Shown here: positions 33,109-40,165 of the stretch, piece by piece
How positions within the stretch are numbered: the stretch's first letter is position 1
Layout of the letters: each line of letters starts with the position of its first letter
DNA from: UBA6382 sp963617965
GTDB taxonomy: Bacteria > Bacteroidota > Bacteroidia > Bacteroidales > Bacteroidaceae
Assembly (NCBI GenBank): GCA_963617965.1
Contig: CAVEQO010000021.1
Coordinates: 1-40,165 of the forward strand
Length of the DNA: 40,165 nt
Reading direction: 5' to 3'
Notes under the pieces: generated by a model
What the model was told of the DNA's origin: nothing
What the model saw: the letters and a program-made list of their open reading frames with translations, nothing else
Database searches by the model: none
Program-made: the position numbers and the translations under genes

Positions 33109-35073
33109 TCACTGTTTTTCGTCTGTTTCTGTTTCCGTATCCGTTTCATCGCCAAGGCCCGACAGCCATTCCGCAGAACTGGCATCGCTCGGCATACGCC
33201 AGTCACCGCGGGGCGAAAGCGAGCATGATCCCACTTTCGGCCCGTCAGGCAGACAGCTGCGCTTGTACTGTTGCCTGAAAAAGCGGTCTATAAACACCCG
33301 AAGCCATCTCGTCACTGTCTGCCCGTCGTATACACCCTTGAACGCAGCTGTTGCGAGATACTGGATTTTCTTGGTTGAAAATCCGTGACGCAGCAGGCAA
33401 TACAGGAAAAAGTCGTGGAGTTCATAGGGGCCCACAAGGTCTTCCGTCTTCTGCATGATGTTGCCCTGGTCGTCGGCGGGAAGCAATTCCGGACTGATAG
33501 GGGTGTCGGCTATGTCCTGCAGTATGGTGGCACACGGGCTGTCCGCCATACTGTTTGCCGTCCACACCACAAGATGCCGCACAAGAGTCTTGGGTACCGA
33601 CACGTTCACGCCGTACATCGACATATGGTCGCCGTTGTAAGTGGCCCACCCCAATGCAAGCTCGCTGAGGTCGCCCGTACCCACCACGATGCCGTTCATC
33701 TGGTTGGCCGCATCCATGAGTATTTGAGTGCGTTCACGCGCCTGTGAATTTTCGTATATGACATCCCTTACTGCGGGGTTGTGACCCAAATCAAGGAAAT
33801 GCTGACGGCAGGCATCGGCAATGCCTATTTCGCGGATGGTGACACCAAGAGCCTTCATGAGGTTGGTGGCATTGGTATAGGTGCGGTTGGTGGTGCCGAA
33901 TCCAGGCATGGTGATGCCCACGATGCTCTTGCGCGAACGCCCGAGCCTGTCACACGCCTTCACGCACACAAGCAGTGCCAGTGTGGAGTCCAGCCCCCCG
34001 CTTATGCCGACCACCAGAGTCTGGCAGTCTACATGCTGCACACGCTTGGCAAGCCCCTCCACCTGAATGTTGAAGATTTCCTCACAGCGTATGTCAAGTT
34101 CCTTGCCCTGCGGCACAAAGGGACAGGGGTCTATATGGCGCGTAAGCGTTTCATCAAAGCCGGACAGTGCCGCCTGCGGTATACCGAGCACGCTGTAGCC
34201 GCACAGGTCTGACTGTGCCGCCGAAGCTGTATATGTCGTGTTTTTACGCCGCTCCGAGCGCAGACATTCCACGTCTATCTCACTCACGACGAGCTGCGGT
34301 TCAAGGTCAAAACGCTTGCCTTCAACCAACAGGTTCCCGTTCTCGTATATTATGGCATTGCCGCTGAACACGAGGTCTTGGGTGCTCTCACCGTAGCCGC
34401 AACCCGAATAGACATACCCGCACAGGCAGCGGGCACTCTGTTGGGCGAGCAGGTTTTTCAGATATTCATGTTTGCCTACGCTCTCATTGGAGGCACTGAG
34501 GTTGAACACAATGTCGGCACCGGCCAACGTGTGTCTGCTGCTCGGGGGAACAGGAGCCCACACGTCTTCGCACAGCTCTATGCAGAAGCGGTAGGAGGTT
34601 GTCTCGAAAACTGCCTTGGCGCTGACGGTGACACTCTGCCCCGCCAGATGCACCGTTTCGTTGACCACGCTGTAACCGGAGGCAAACCAGCGCATCTCAT
34701 AGAATTCGTTGTAGTTGGGCAGATAGGTCTTGGGCACAAGCCCGATGATTTTCCCCTGATGCAGGACTGCCGCACAGTTGAGCAGCATACCGCGGCAACT
34801 GACGGGCAAGCCCACTATGACCACGACTTTGAGTTGGCGCGTATAGTCAGCAAGCTGCATCAGCGAAATCTCGGCCTTGTCCAGCAACAACTGCGAAGCA
34901 AACAGATCCTGACACGAATACGAGGTGATGCACAGTTCCGGAAAGCAAACCACTTCCACTCCTCTCGATTCCGCCTCAGAAACAAGTTCCTGTATCTTCG
35001 CTGTATTGTATTCGCAGTCAGCCACTCTGACAGAGGGGACAGCCGATGCGACTTTCACGAAACCGTAGTTCAT
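33109..35073 (-). CDS. nadE: Glutamine-dependent NAD+ synthetase
   Basis: A two-domain enzyme of 654 residues that makes NAD+ from deamido-NAD+, ATP and glutamine. The N-terminal nitrilase-type glutaminase (about 1-290) has the catalytic triad Glu46 (FPELCITSYS), Lys115 (LVPKTYLPNYNEF) and Cys168 (IELCEDVW). The C-terminal ATP pyrophosphatase domain has the PP-loop SGGLDST at 358-364, and GTGDLSELALGWATYNGDHMS, LPADDQGNIMQKTED and LRHGFSTKKIQYLA further on. The fusion makes it able to use glutamine directly. It follows the TGS/kinase gene by 19 bases. Confidence 0.97.
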   Translation of the reverse strand: MNYGFVKVASAVPSVRVADCEYNTAKIQELVSEAESRGVEVVCFPELCITSYSCQDLFASQLLLDKAEISLMQLADYTRQLKVVVIVGLPVSCRGMLLNCAAVLHQGKIIGLVPKTYLPNYNEFYEMRWFASGYSVVNETVHLAGQSVTVSAKAVFETTSYRFCIELCEDVWAPVPPSSRHTLAGADIVFNLSASNESVGKHEYLKNLLAQQSARCLCGYVYSGCGYGESTQDLVFSGNAIIYENGNLLVEGKRFDLEPQLVVSEIDVECLRSERRKNTTYTASAAQSDLCGYSVLGIPQAALSGFDETLTRHIDPCPFVPQGKELDIRCEEIFNIQVEGLAKRVQHVDCQTLVVGISGGLDSTLALLVCVKACDRLGRSRKSIVGITMPGFGTTNRTYTNATNLMKALGVTIREIGIADACRQHFLDLGHNPAVRDVIYENSQARERTQILMDAANQMNGIVVGTGDLSELALGWATYNGDHMSMYGVNVSVPKTLVRHLVVWTANSMADSPCATILQDIADTPISPELLPADDQGNIMQKTEDLVGPYELHDFFLYCLLRHGFSTKKIQYLATAAFKGVYDGQTVTRWLRVFIDRFFRQQYKRSCLPDGPKVGSCSLSPRGDWRMPSDASSAEWLSGLGDETDTETETDEKQ

Positions 35074-35092
35074 TGTTATGTTCGTTTTATGT

Positions 35093-36751
35093 TCAGTACT
35101 TGAAACTGCTGCCGCCCATAAACTCCCTGAGCAACGACACTGGCGGAAGGTCGCTCGTGTCTATGGGATTGATGAATTTCAGAATTTTTCTCAAACGGTG
35201 CGCCTCACTGTACTCAGGGCAATCCTCCGGCACTTGCTCAAGCAAGGGCAGAGCCTGCGTGCGCAGTCCGGCAAGTTCAAACAGCAGAGCCGAATTGAAC
35301 ATCACGTCAGCTTCTTCCTGATAGGGAAAAATCCATTTCCGCTCACCCTGACCCACACTGGGCCAACGTCTGATGGTATCTACAGCCGAGTAACCCCTGT
35401 ATTTGTGGTCGCGCACAATACGGCGCAACAGCCGGTTGTCTGTGGTCGAAATACAGTTCTGGTCATCAAGCTGTATGGTTGTCAGTGCCGACACGTAAAT
35501 CTTGAACTTCAGCGAATCGCTTATCGTTTCCGTCAGTTTGGGGTTGAGCGCGTGTATTCCCTCCATCACCAGCACATCGTTGGGGAGTAGCTTCAGCGTC
35601 TTGCCGCTGCTTACACTCCTGCCGGTCTGGAAATCATAGTGGGGCAGTTCCACCTCTCCGCCGGCAAGCAGCTTTGACAGATGTTCCGCCAACAGCGGCA
35701 AGTTAAGCGCGTCTATGGATTCAAAGTCATAGTTGCCTTCGGCATCGCGGGGCGTTTCTTCACGAGGCAGGAAATACTCGTCCATGGAAACCGGGCACGG
35801 ACGCAGACCGCACACCATAAGCTGGACGCTCAGACGCTTGCTGAATGTGGTCTTTCCGCTTGAGGAGGGACCCGAAACAAGCACCAGCCTTACTGTTCCC
35901 TTTGCCTTGACAGCTTCGGCGGTCTGGCATATCTTCTTTTCCTGCAACGCCTCCGACACGTTTATCACATCGTTGGTGTAGCCTTTGGCGCAAGCCTCGT
36001 TCAACTCGCCAACGGTACGCAGACAGCCCAGATCCTGCCAGCGGTGGTTTTCGTTGAAGACCTCCAGCATCTTGTCTTGCCTCGTGACGGGCAAGAGCTT
36101 TCCCGCACAGGACGGGTCCGGCAACCTCAGCAGGATTCCCTCGTGATACGGCTCCACCCCATAGAGAGAGACGTAGGCTGTTGATGGGCACATGTCGCTG
36201 AAATAATATCCCGGATAGCCGTCAAGAGTGAAATATGTGGTATACAGACTGGAGATAGAGCGGAGCAGCCTCGCCTTGCTGGCCATCCCCACGTCTTCAA
36301 AGACCTTGATTGCCTGTTCTCTCGGACACACTTCCTTTTTTATCGGCAATCCGGCAGCTATTATGCTGTCCATGCGCTTGCGTATGTCGCCGATGTTCAC
36401 ATTGGCACTGCCGACATGGCGCAGACTGATATAATAGCCGTTTGAAACGGGTGCTTCAACTGCAATATGAACGCCCTCATGAAGGTCCTCCACCGCCTTG
36501 GCCAGCACAAACAGCAGTGTCCGCGTATAGGTACGCATTCCCGAAGAGTCTGTAATGTCAAGGAATTCCACATCCGAATTGTCGAACAGGCGCACATTCA
36601 GTCCGCACGACCTGTTGTTGACCTTTGCAGAAACGGCGGGATATTTCAGCGGCGGAGCAATCCGGGCGTACAGGTCAAGCAGATTGCAACCCTCCGGTGC
36701 CTCATAGGTTTTGCCGTCGTTGGCGCATCGTATTTTGAGCGTAGCGTCCAT
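35093..36751 (-). CDS. TGS domain/uridine kinase-like fusion protein
   Basis: A protein of 552 residues. The N-terminal part (about 1-75) is TGS-like, followed by a region like the second domain of threonyl-tRNA synthetase (about 75-180, HEGVHIAVEAPVSNGYYISL). The C-terminal half is a P-loop kinase of the uridine kinase/phosphoribulokinase class: Walker A GPSSSGKTT at 294-302, SMDEYFLPREETPRD, LPHYDFQTGRS and VMEGIHALNP. The fold of both halves is clear; the real substrate of these Bacteroidales and Clostridia fusions is not established, and phosphorylation of uridine is only inferred from the kinase half. It lies between the Skp-like gene (7 bases) and nadE (19 bases). Confidence 0.9.
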   Translation of the reverse strand: MDATLKIRCANDGKTYEAPEGCNLLDLYARIAPPLKYPAVSAKVNNRSCGLNVRLFDNSDVEFLDITDSSGMRTYTRTLLFVLAKAVEDLHEGVHIAVEAPVSNGYYISLRHVGSANVNIGDIRKRMDSIIAAGLPIKKEVCPREQAIKVFEDVGMASKARLLRSISSLYTTYFTLDGYPGYYFSDMCPSTAYVSLYGVEPYHEGILLRLPDPSCAGKLLPVTRQDKMLEVFNENHRWQDLGCLRTVGELNEACAKGYTNDVINVSEALQEKKICQTAEAVKAKGTVRLVLVSGPSSSGKTTFSKRLSVQLMVCGLRPCPVSMDEYFLPREETPRDAEGNYDFESIDALNLPLLAEHLSKLLAGGEVELPHYDFQTGRSVSSGKTLKLLPNDVLVMEGIHALNPKLTETISDSLKFKIYVSALTTIQLDDQNCISTTDNRLLRRIVRDHKYRGYSAVDTIRRWPSVGQGERKWIFPYQEEADVMFNSALLFELAGLRTQALPLLEQVPEDCPEYSEAHRLRKILKFINPIDTSDLPPVSLLREFMGGSSFKY

Positions 36752-36758
36752 ACAGATG

Positions 36759-37346
36759 TCACTTTGCCTTGTATCTCTTGTTGAGACCGTCTATCACGTC
36801 GCTTGTGATGTCGCACTTGGGGTCTGCCAGAAGGATGTTGTCGTTAGAGCGCGCCAGAATAAGCGTGAAGCCCGCCGTTTTGTTGTAGGACTGGAGAAAA
36901 TTGTTTACCGAGTCGTGGAGAGCCTCGTTGTATTTGGCCTGTTCCTTCTGGAATTCTTCCGTGAGGTTCTGCTGCAGGGTCTGAATCTGCGTCTGCTTGT
37001 TCTGCAACGATGTCTGGATCTTCAAGGCCTGTTCTTCCGTAATGGTTCTCTTCTGGATCTTGTCCTGAAACTCAGCCATTTCCTTTTGCAGGGCAATGCC
37101 CTTGTTGTTCAGGGTGTTGTTGATGCTTGCACTCTTCTTTTCAAGCAGCTGGCTACAGTCAAGGTAATACTGGTAGTGTGCCATCAGTGAGTCAAGATCC
37201 ACAAAAGCGACCGTCACTCCTTTTTCCACCCTGTCCGTATTGGCTGGTTTCGCCTGTTTTCTGTCTTTTTGGCTGTCACTGCATGAGATGGCAACCACCG
37301 CCGCAAAGGCCACAAGCATGGCCGCGAGGAAATCAGTCTTCTTCAT
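36759..37346 (-). CDS. Skp/OmpH-like periplasmic chaperone, probable lipoprotein
   Basis: A protein of 195 residues. The signal ends in AAVVAISC, so Cys22 is a probable lipidation site followed by Ser-Asp-Ser. The mature part resembles OmpH/Skp: a short strand (VTVAFVDLDSLMAHYQYY), then a long coiled coil (about 75-155, rich in K, E, Q) and the returning strand with LILARSNDNILLADPKCDITSDVIDGLNKRY, the typical end of the family. Skp-type proteins hold unfolded outer-membrane proteins. Most are soluble, so a lipid anchor would be a variation. The ATG at 37346 is preferred to one at 37394, which would add 16 polar residues before the signal. Confidence 0.85.
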   Translation of the reverse strand: MKKTDFLAAMLVAFAAVVAISCSDSQKDRKQAKPANTDRVEKGVTVAFVDLDSLMAHYQYYLDCSQLLEKKSASINNTLNNKGIALQKEMAEFQDKIQKRTITEEQALKIQTSLQNKQTQIQTLQQNLTEEFQKEQAKYNEALHDSVNNFLQSYNKTAGFTLILARSNDNILLADPKCDITSDVIDGLNKRYKAK

Positions 37347-37397
37347 TATCTTTTTGTGTAGTTGTGTTTTTGTATGAGATTCAAACGGGCGCAACCG

Positions 37398-37607
37398 TCA
37401 GTCGGAATGCTCCTTTATTTTCAGACCGCCGTTGAGTCTCGCCTGACGATCCTGACTCTTCACGCATCCTATGCCTCTGTGCTCCATGTGCGGATTGCCC
37501 TCCACATGAGTATGCACAAACTCCTTCTTGCCCAAAAGCAGCCTGACGCACAGCAACAAAACAGCAATTGCAATAATTAACAGTGCCAACGCTATCTCTT
37601 TTAGCAT
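37398..37607 (-). CDS. Small conserved single-pass membrane protein
   Basis: A protein of 69 residues. One hydrophobic helix at about 5-25 is followed by a cytoplasmic or periplasmic tail with HTHVEGNPHMEHRGIGCVKS and QDRQARL. I recall similar short proteins with the GIGC and SQDR motifs across Bacteroidales, but their role is not known to me. The conserved Cys and His residues make metal or redox binding possible. It is the first gene of the minus-strand unit leading to nadE and lies 51 bases before the Skp-like gene. Confidence 0.75.
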   Translation of the reverse strand: MLKEIALALLIIAIAVLLLCVRLLLGKKEFVHTHVEGNPHMEHRGIGCVKSQDRQARLNGGLKIKEHSD

Positions 37608-37670
37608 TTCTTCGTATTTTTGCCTTTGGTTGTAGACTTGGGAAGCCTGTCTTCTGTCCTTTTAACGGTG

Positions 37671-37678
37671 CAAAGATA
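37671..37678 (-). promoter_or_regulatory. Possible -7 promoter box of the small membrane protein-nadE unit
   Basis: TATCTTTG on the minus strand matches TAnnTTTG exactly, 64 bases before the ATG at 37607. No TTTG lies at 19-21 bases, so the -33 box is missing or weak. The 198-base divergent region 37608-37805 holds no gene. Confidence 0.45.
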
Positions 37679-37805
37679 ACTTTTTATTGATTTGCAACCC
37701 CACATTTCCCATGTTATTTAATCTTAAAACGGCAATTCGGCTTTGCCCTCCGAAAAGAAACACAACAGGCAGCAGAAACAGCAACAAATCAAATTCATTA
37801 TAATC

Positions 37806-39257
37806 ATGTCAGAAATCACGCTACAGCCCAAAGCCGTATTCGACTTCTTCGCTGAAATCAACAAAATCCCGCGACCCTCGCACAAGGAGCAGAAAATAGG
37901 GGCTTTTCTCGTAGACTTCGGAAAGAAGCTCCATCTTGAAACGCTACAGGATGCCACAGGGAATGTCCTGATACGCAAGCCTGCCACCAAAGGGTTTGAA
38001 TCCCTCAAGACCACCGTGCTCCAGAGCCATATGGACATGGTGTGCGAAAAGGAATCCGGTCTGGATTTTGACTTTGCAAAAGATCCCATCCAGACATACG
38101 TTGACGGAGAATGGCTCAAAGCCAAAGGCACGACCCTCGGAGCCGACGACGGAATCGGCGTTGCCATGCAGATGGCGGTACTGGCTGACGATACCATCGA
38201 GCACGGGCCTCTCGAGTGTCTCTTCACCGTATGCGAGGAGGAGGGACTCAACGGGGCTATGGGGCTTGAACCGGGCTTCATGAAAGCGGACTACCTTGTC
38301 AACCTTGACTCCGAGGACGAGGGTCTTGTGTTTGTCAGCTGCGCCGGCGGAGCCAATACCAAGGTGTCATTCAACACCAATATGGAAGAATCACCGGCAA
38401 ACCAGTTCTTCTTCAAGATACAAATAAGCGGACTCACCGGCGGACACTCCGGCGATGACATTGAAAAGAAACGCGCCAACGCCAACAAACTGCTCGCGCG
38501 CCTGCTCGACGCTTTCAGGAAATACGGCATACGCATAGCCGACATACAGGCTGGAGGCCTTCACAACGCCATTCCGCGCGACGGATATGCCATAGCCTGC
38601 GTTCCGCAGCAGTACAAGGAAAGCCTGAGGGTGGACTTCAATGTCATGACCGCAGAGTTCGAAGAGGAATTCTCCGCAACAGAGAAAAACATGCTGTTCA
38701 AGCTGGAAAGCACGGAGCCGAAGACCAGAGTGATGGACAAGTCCACCGCCGACAAACTCATAACGGCTCTCGTCAGTGTACCCAACGGCATTCTCGCCAT
38801 GGACCAGAACATTCCGGACTTCGTGGAAACCTCCTCAAACCTTGCAAGCATACACCTCAACGGCAATACGGTAGACATCGTGACCAGCCAACGCTCCAAC
38901 ATCATGAGCGCACGCAAGAACGCATCGGCAATGGTGCGGGGTGTGTTCTCGCTTGCGGGGGCAAGCGTGGAAACAAGCGACGGCTATCCAGGGTGGAAAC
39001 TTGACCCTGACAGCCCGCTCCTCAGCATCACCGTAGAAGCCTACAGACGGCTCTTCGGCAGAGATCCCGAAATAAAAGCCATCCATGCGGGTCTGGAATG
39101 CGGTCTGTTCAGTCTCAAATACCCACATATGGATATGGTTTCGTTCGGTCCCACGCTACGCGGCGTACACTCGCCCGAAGAACGACTGCTCATACCTACA
39201 GTACAGAAAGTCTGGGATCATCTTGTCGAGATCCTCAAAAATATTCCCGCAAAATGA
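37806..39257 (+). CDS. pepD: Aminoacyl-histidine dipeptidase PepD (M20 family)
   Basis: A dizinc cytosolic peptidase of 483 residues that splits Xaa-His and other dipeptides. Probable metal and catalytic residues: His75 and Asp77 (LQSHMDM), Asp114 (LGADDGIG), Glu144/Glu145 (VCEEEGLNGA) and Asp168 (VNLDSED), with a late His in KAIHAGLECGLF. The lid domain begins near GLTGGHSGDDIEKKRANANK. Length and motifs match PepD. The ATG at 37806 begins the usual N-terminus; an upstream in-frame ATG adds 21 residues rich in K and Q. It stands divergent to the small membrane protein gene. Confidence 0.96.
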   Translation: MSEITLQPKAVFDFFAEINKIPRPSHKEQKIGAFLVDFGKKLHLETLQDATGNVLIRKPATKGFESLKTTVLQSHMDMVCEKESGLDFDFAKDPIQTYVDGEWLKAKGTTLGADDGIGVAMQMAVLADDTIEHGPLECLFTVCEEEGLNGAMGLEPGFMKADYLVNLDSEDEGLVFVSCAGGANTKVSFNTNMEESPANQFFFKIQISGLTGGHSGDDIEKKRANANKLLARLLDAFRKYGIRIADIQAGGLHNAIPRDGYAIACVPQQYKESLRVDFNVMTAEFEEEFSATEKNMLFKLESTEPKTRVMDKSTADKLITALVSVPNGILAMDQNIPDFVETSSNLASIHLNGNTVDIVTSQRSNIMSARKNASAMVRGVFSLAGASVETSDGYPGWKLDPDSPLLSITVEAYRRLFGRDPEIKAIHAGLECGLFSLKYPHMDMVSFGPTLRGVHSPEERLLIPTVQKVWDHLVEILKNIPAK

Positions 39258-39325
39258 CACGGCCGCTCTGCACATGCGGAATGGGCGTGCCGACAACAAG
39301 CAACAAACAAAAACACTAACAAATT

Positions 39326-39883
39326 ATGAAAGCAAAATTCTTCTTGACAGCGGTCATGTTCTCGTTGGCCGTATCTGTATCCGCACAAATCCAGTTGCTC
39401 TATATGGACTATGGACGCAACGTGATTGACCGAAACAAGAAACTCTACTGGATGGACGGCGATAAAGACCCGTGCTATAACATCAAGAACTACAAAAAGA
39501 CGGGGAACAAGGAATCGTTCAGACTGGAAAGTCAGGAAATGAACGGATACGGCAAGCCCGACATATGTGATGTCGTGATAACCCTTGACGAAAAGACCCA
39601 GCTGCCGGTGCAGATAACCATCAACCACAAAAGCTACGGCGCAAAAACCACAAGTGCAGTGAAAACCACTTCCGGAGACAACGACGAAGACAATCGTCTG
39701 TACAAATATTTCGGCGAACTTGCCGGATATCCCGCATCGGAGATCAAACAGACCGGCACGTCTGTACCCACAAGTGCCGGAGATGTTAAGGAAATGGGCA
39801 CAAATGGCGGCGTGAACAAAGTGAAGGATGCCGCAAAAGGTGCTCTGGGCAAAGTCAAAGGGGTGTTCAAGAAGAAAAAATAG
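39326..39883 (+). CDS. Small exported protein of unknown function
   Basis: A protein of 185 residues with a clear signal peptide (about 1-20, AVSVSA/Q). The mature part has a beta-rich N-terminal half (QLLYMDYGRNVIDRNKKLYW), a Ser/Thr/Gly-rich middle, and a strongly basic Lys-rich end (last ~22 residues, ending FKKKK). I recognise no family. The basic tail might bind nucleic acid, LPS or the membrane. It follows pepD by 68 bases and is the last plus-strand gene before the rRNA operon. Confidence 0.75.
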   Translation: MKAKFFLTAVMFSLAVSVSAQIQLLYMDYGRNVIDRNKKLYWMDGDKDPCYNIKNYKKTGNKESFRLESQEMNGYGKPDICDVVITLDEKTQLPVQITINHKSYGAKTTSAVKTTSGDNDEDNRLYKYFGELAGYPASEIKQTGTSVPTSAGDVKEMGTNGGVNKVKDAAKGALGKVKGVFKKKK

Positions 39884-39954
39884 CTGCCGCAACCAAGCCG
39901 CGTGGCAACAGGAGTTGTCCGGGCAGTCACGAAACCGGCGGCAGGGATTGCCGC

Positions 39955-40006
39955 ATACGAGAGAAGCCCCCGGCTGCCAATTGGCAGCCGGGGGCTTCTC
40001 TCGTAT
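39955..40006. terminator. Perfect 52-bp palindrome, probable bidirectional terminator
   Basis: Two 26-base arms (39955-39980 and 39981-40006) are exactly complementary with no spacer. The centre is GGCTGCCAATTGGCAGCC. It lies between the plus-strand exported protein gene (ends 39883) and the minus-strand 5S gene. Either strand would form a very stable hairpin with a small loop made by opening the central pairs. No T tract follows on either side. Confidence 0.7.
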
Positions 40007-40040
40007 CATGTCCTCTGGAGTCCCGTTCCTCCATGGCACG

Positions 40041-40077
40041 AAAAAGGGGGTCCCGTGGAATTGCTCCCCGGAACCCC
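40041..40077 (-). terminator. Intrinsic terminator of the rRNA operon
   Basis: On the minus strand 8-base arms (40070-40077 with 40047-40054, one G-U pair) enclose a 15-base loop and are followed, one base on, by five T (40041-40045). It begins about nine bases after the end of 5S rRNA. Confidence 0.8.
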
Positions 40078-40085
40078 GACCAAAA

Positions 40086-40165
<80 letters not shown>

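Overview
The window comes from a member of the Bacteroidales with a fairly GC-rich genome. Signs are the Bacteroides-type promoter boxes (TAnnTTTG), weak Shine-Dalgarno usage, serine-type sulfatase, BACON and secretion-tail domains, the frdCAB order, the TGS/uridine-kinase fusion and the 5S rRNA sequence. Prevotellaceae or Muribaculaceae would fit; I cannot fix the genus.

Region 1 (7-8599, minus strand) is the distal half of a cell-wall and division (dcw) cluster, read murG, murC, ftsQ, ftsA, yqeY, ftsZ, ftsZ, a SUI1/YciH-like factor and a DUF1294 membrane protein. The striking point is two complete, tandem, clearly diverged ftsZ genes. The cluster starts at murG: the usual upstream part (mraZ to ftsW) is not here, and a good promoter lies directly in front of murG.

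Region 2 (8864-23353, plus strand) is a block of exported proteins. It holds two tandem DUF3472-type proteins, a YitT-like membrane protein, a serine-type sulfatase, a GH35 beta-galactosidase with a C-terminal carbohydrate-binding-like domain, a leucine-rich-repeat protein and a BACON/CBM32/M60 metallopeptidase. A 21-bp hairpin after the galactosidase splits it into two transcription units, and a second hairpin closes it. No SusC/SusD pair or regulator is present, so it is not a classic polysaccharide utilisation locus. Desulfation, galactose removal and M60 proteolysis together suggest attack on sulfated, O-glycosylated proteins such as mucin; this is inference.

Region 3 (23653-32343) holds the minus-strand unit antiporter-like protein, LolD-type ATPase and CvfB-like S1 protein, then plus-strand asd, then the minus-strand fumarate reductase/succinate dehydrogenase operon frdC-frdA-frdB with a near-ideal promoter. 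Strong hairpins separate asd from frdB where the two units converge.

Region 4 (32527-37607, minus strand) is an operon of a small conserved membrane protein, a Skp/OmpH-like lipoprotein, a TGS/uridine-kinase-like protein, glutamine-dependent NAD synthetase and a one-domain BatD-like protein. Region 5 (37806-40165) has plus-strand pepD and a small exported protein. These converge on a minus-strand rRNA operon whose 5S gene is cut by the window edge. A terminator and a perfect 52-bp palindrome lie between them.

The most unusual features are the ftsZ pair, the SusCD-free exported enzyme block, the apparent loss of the acidic ion-binding pair in the antiporter-like protein, and the loop-free 52-bp palindrome. 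Identifications rest on motif reading by eye; no database search was run.
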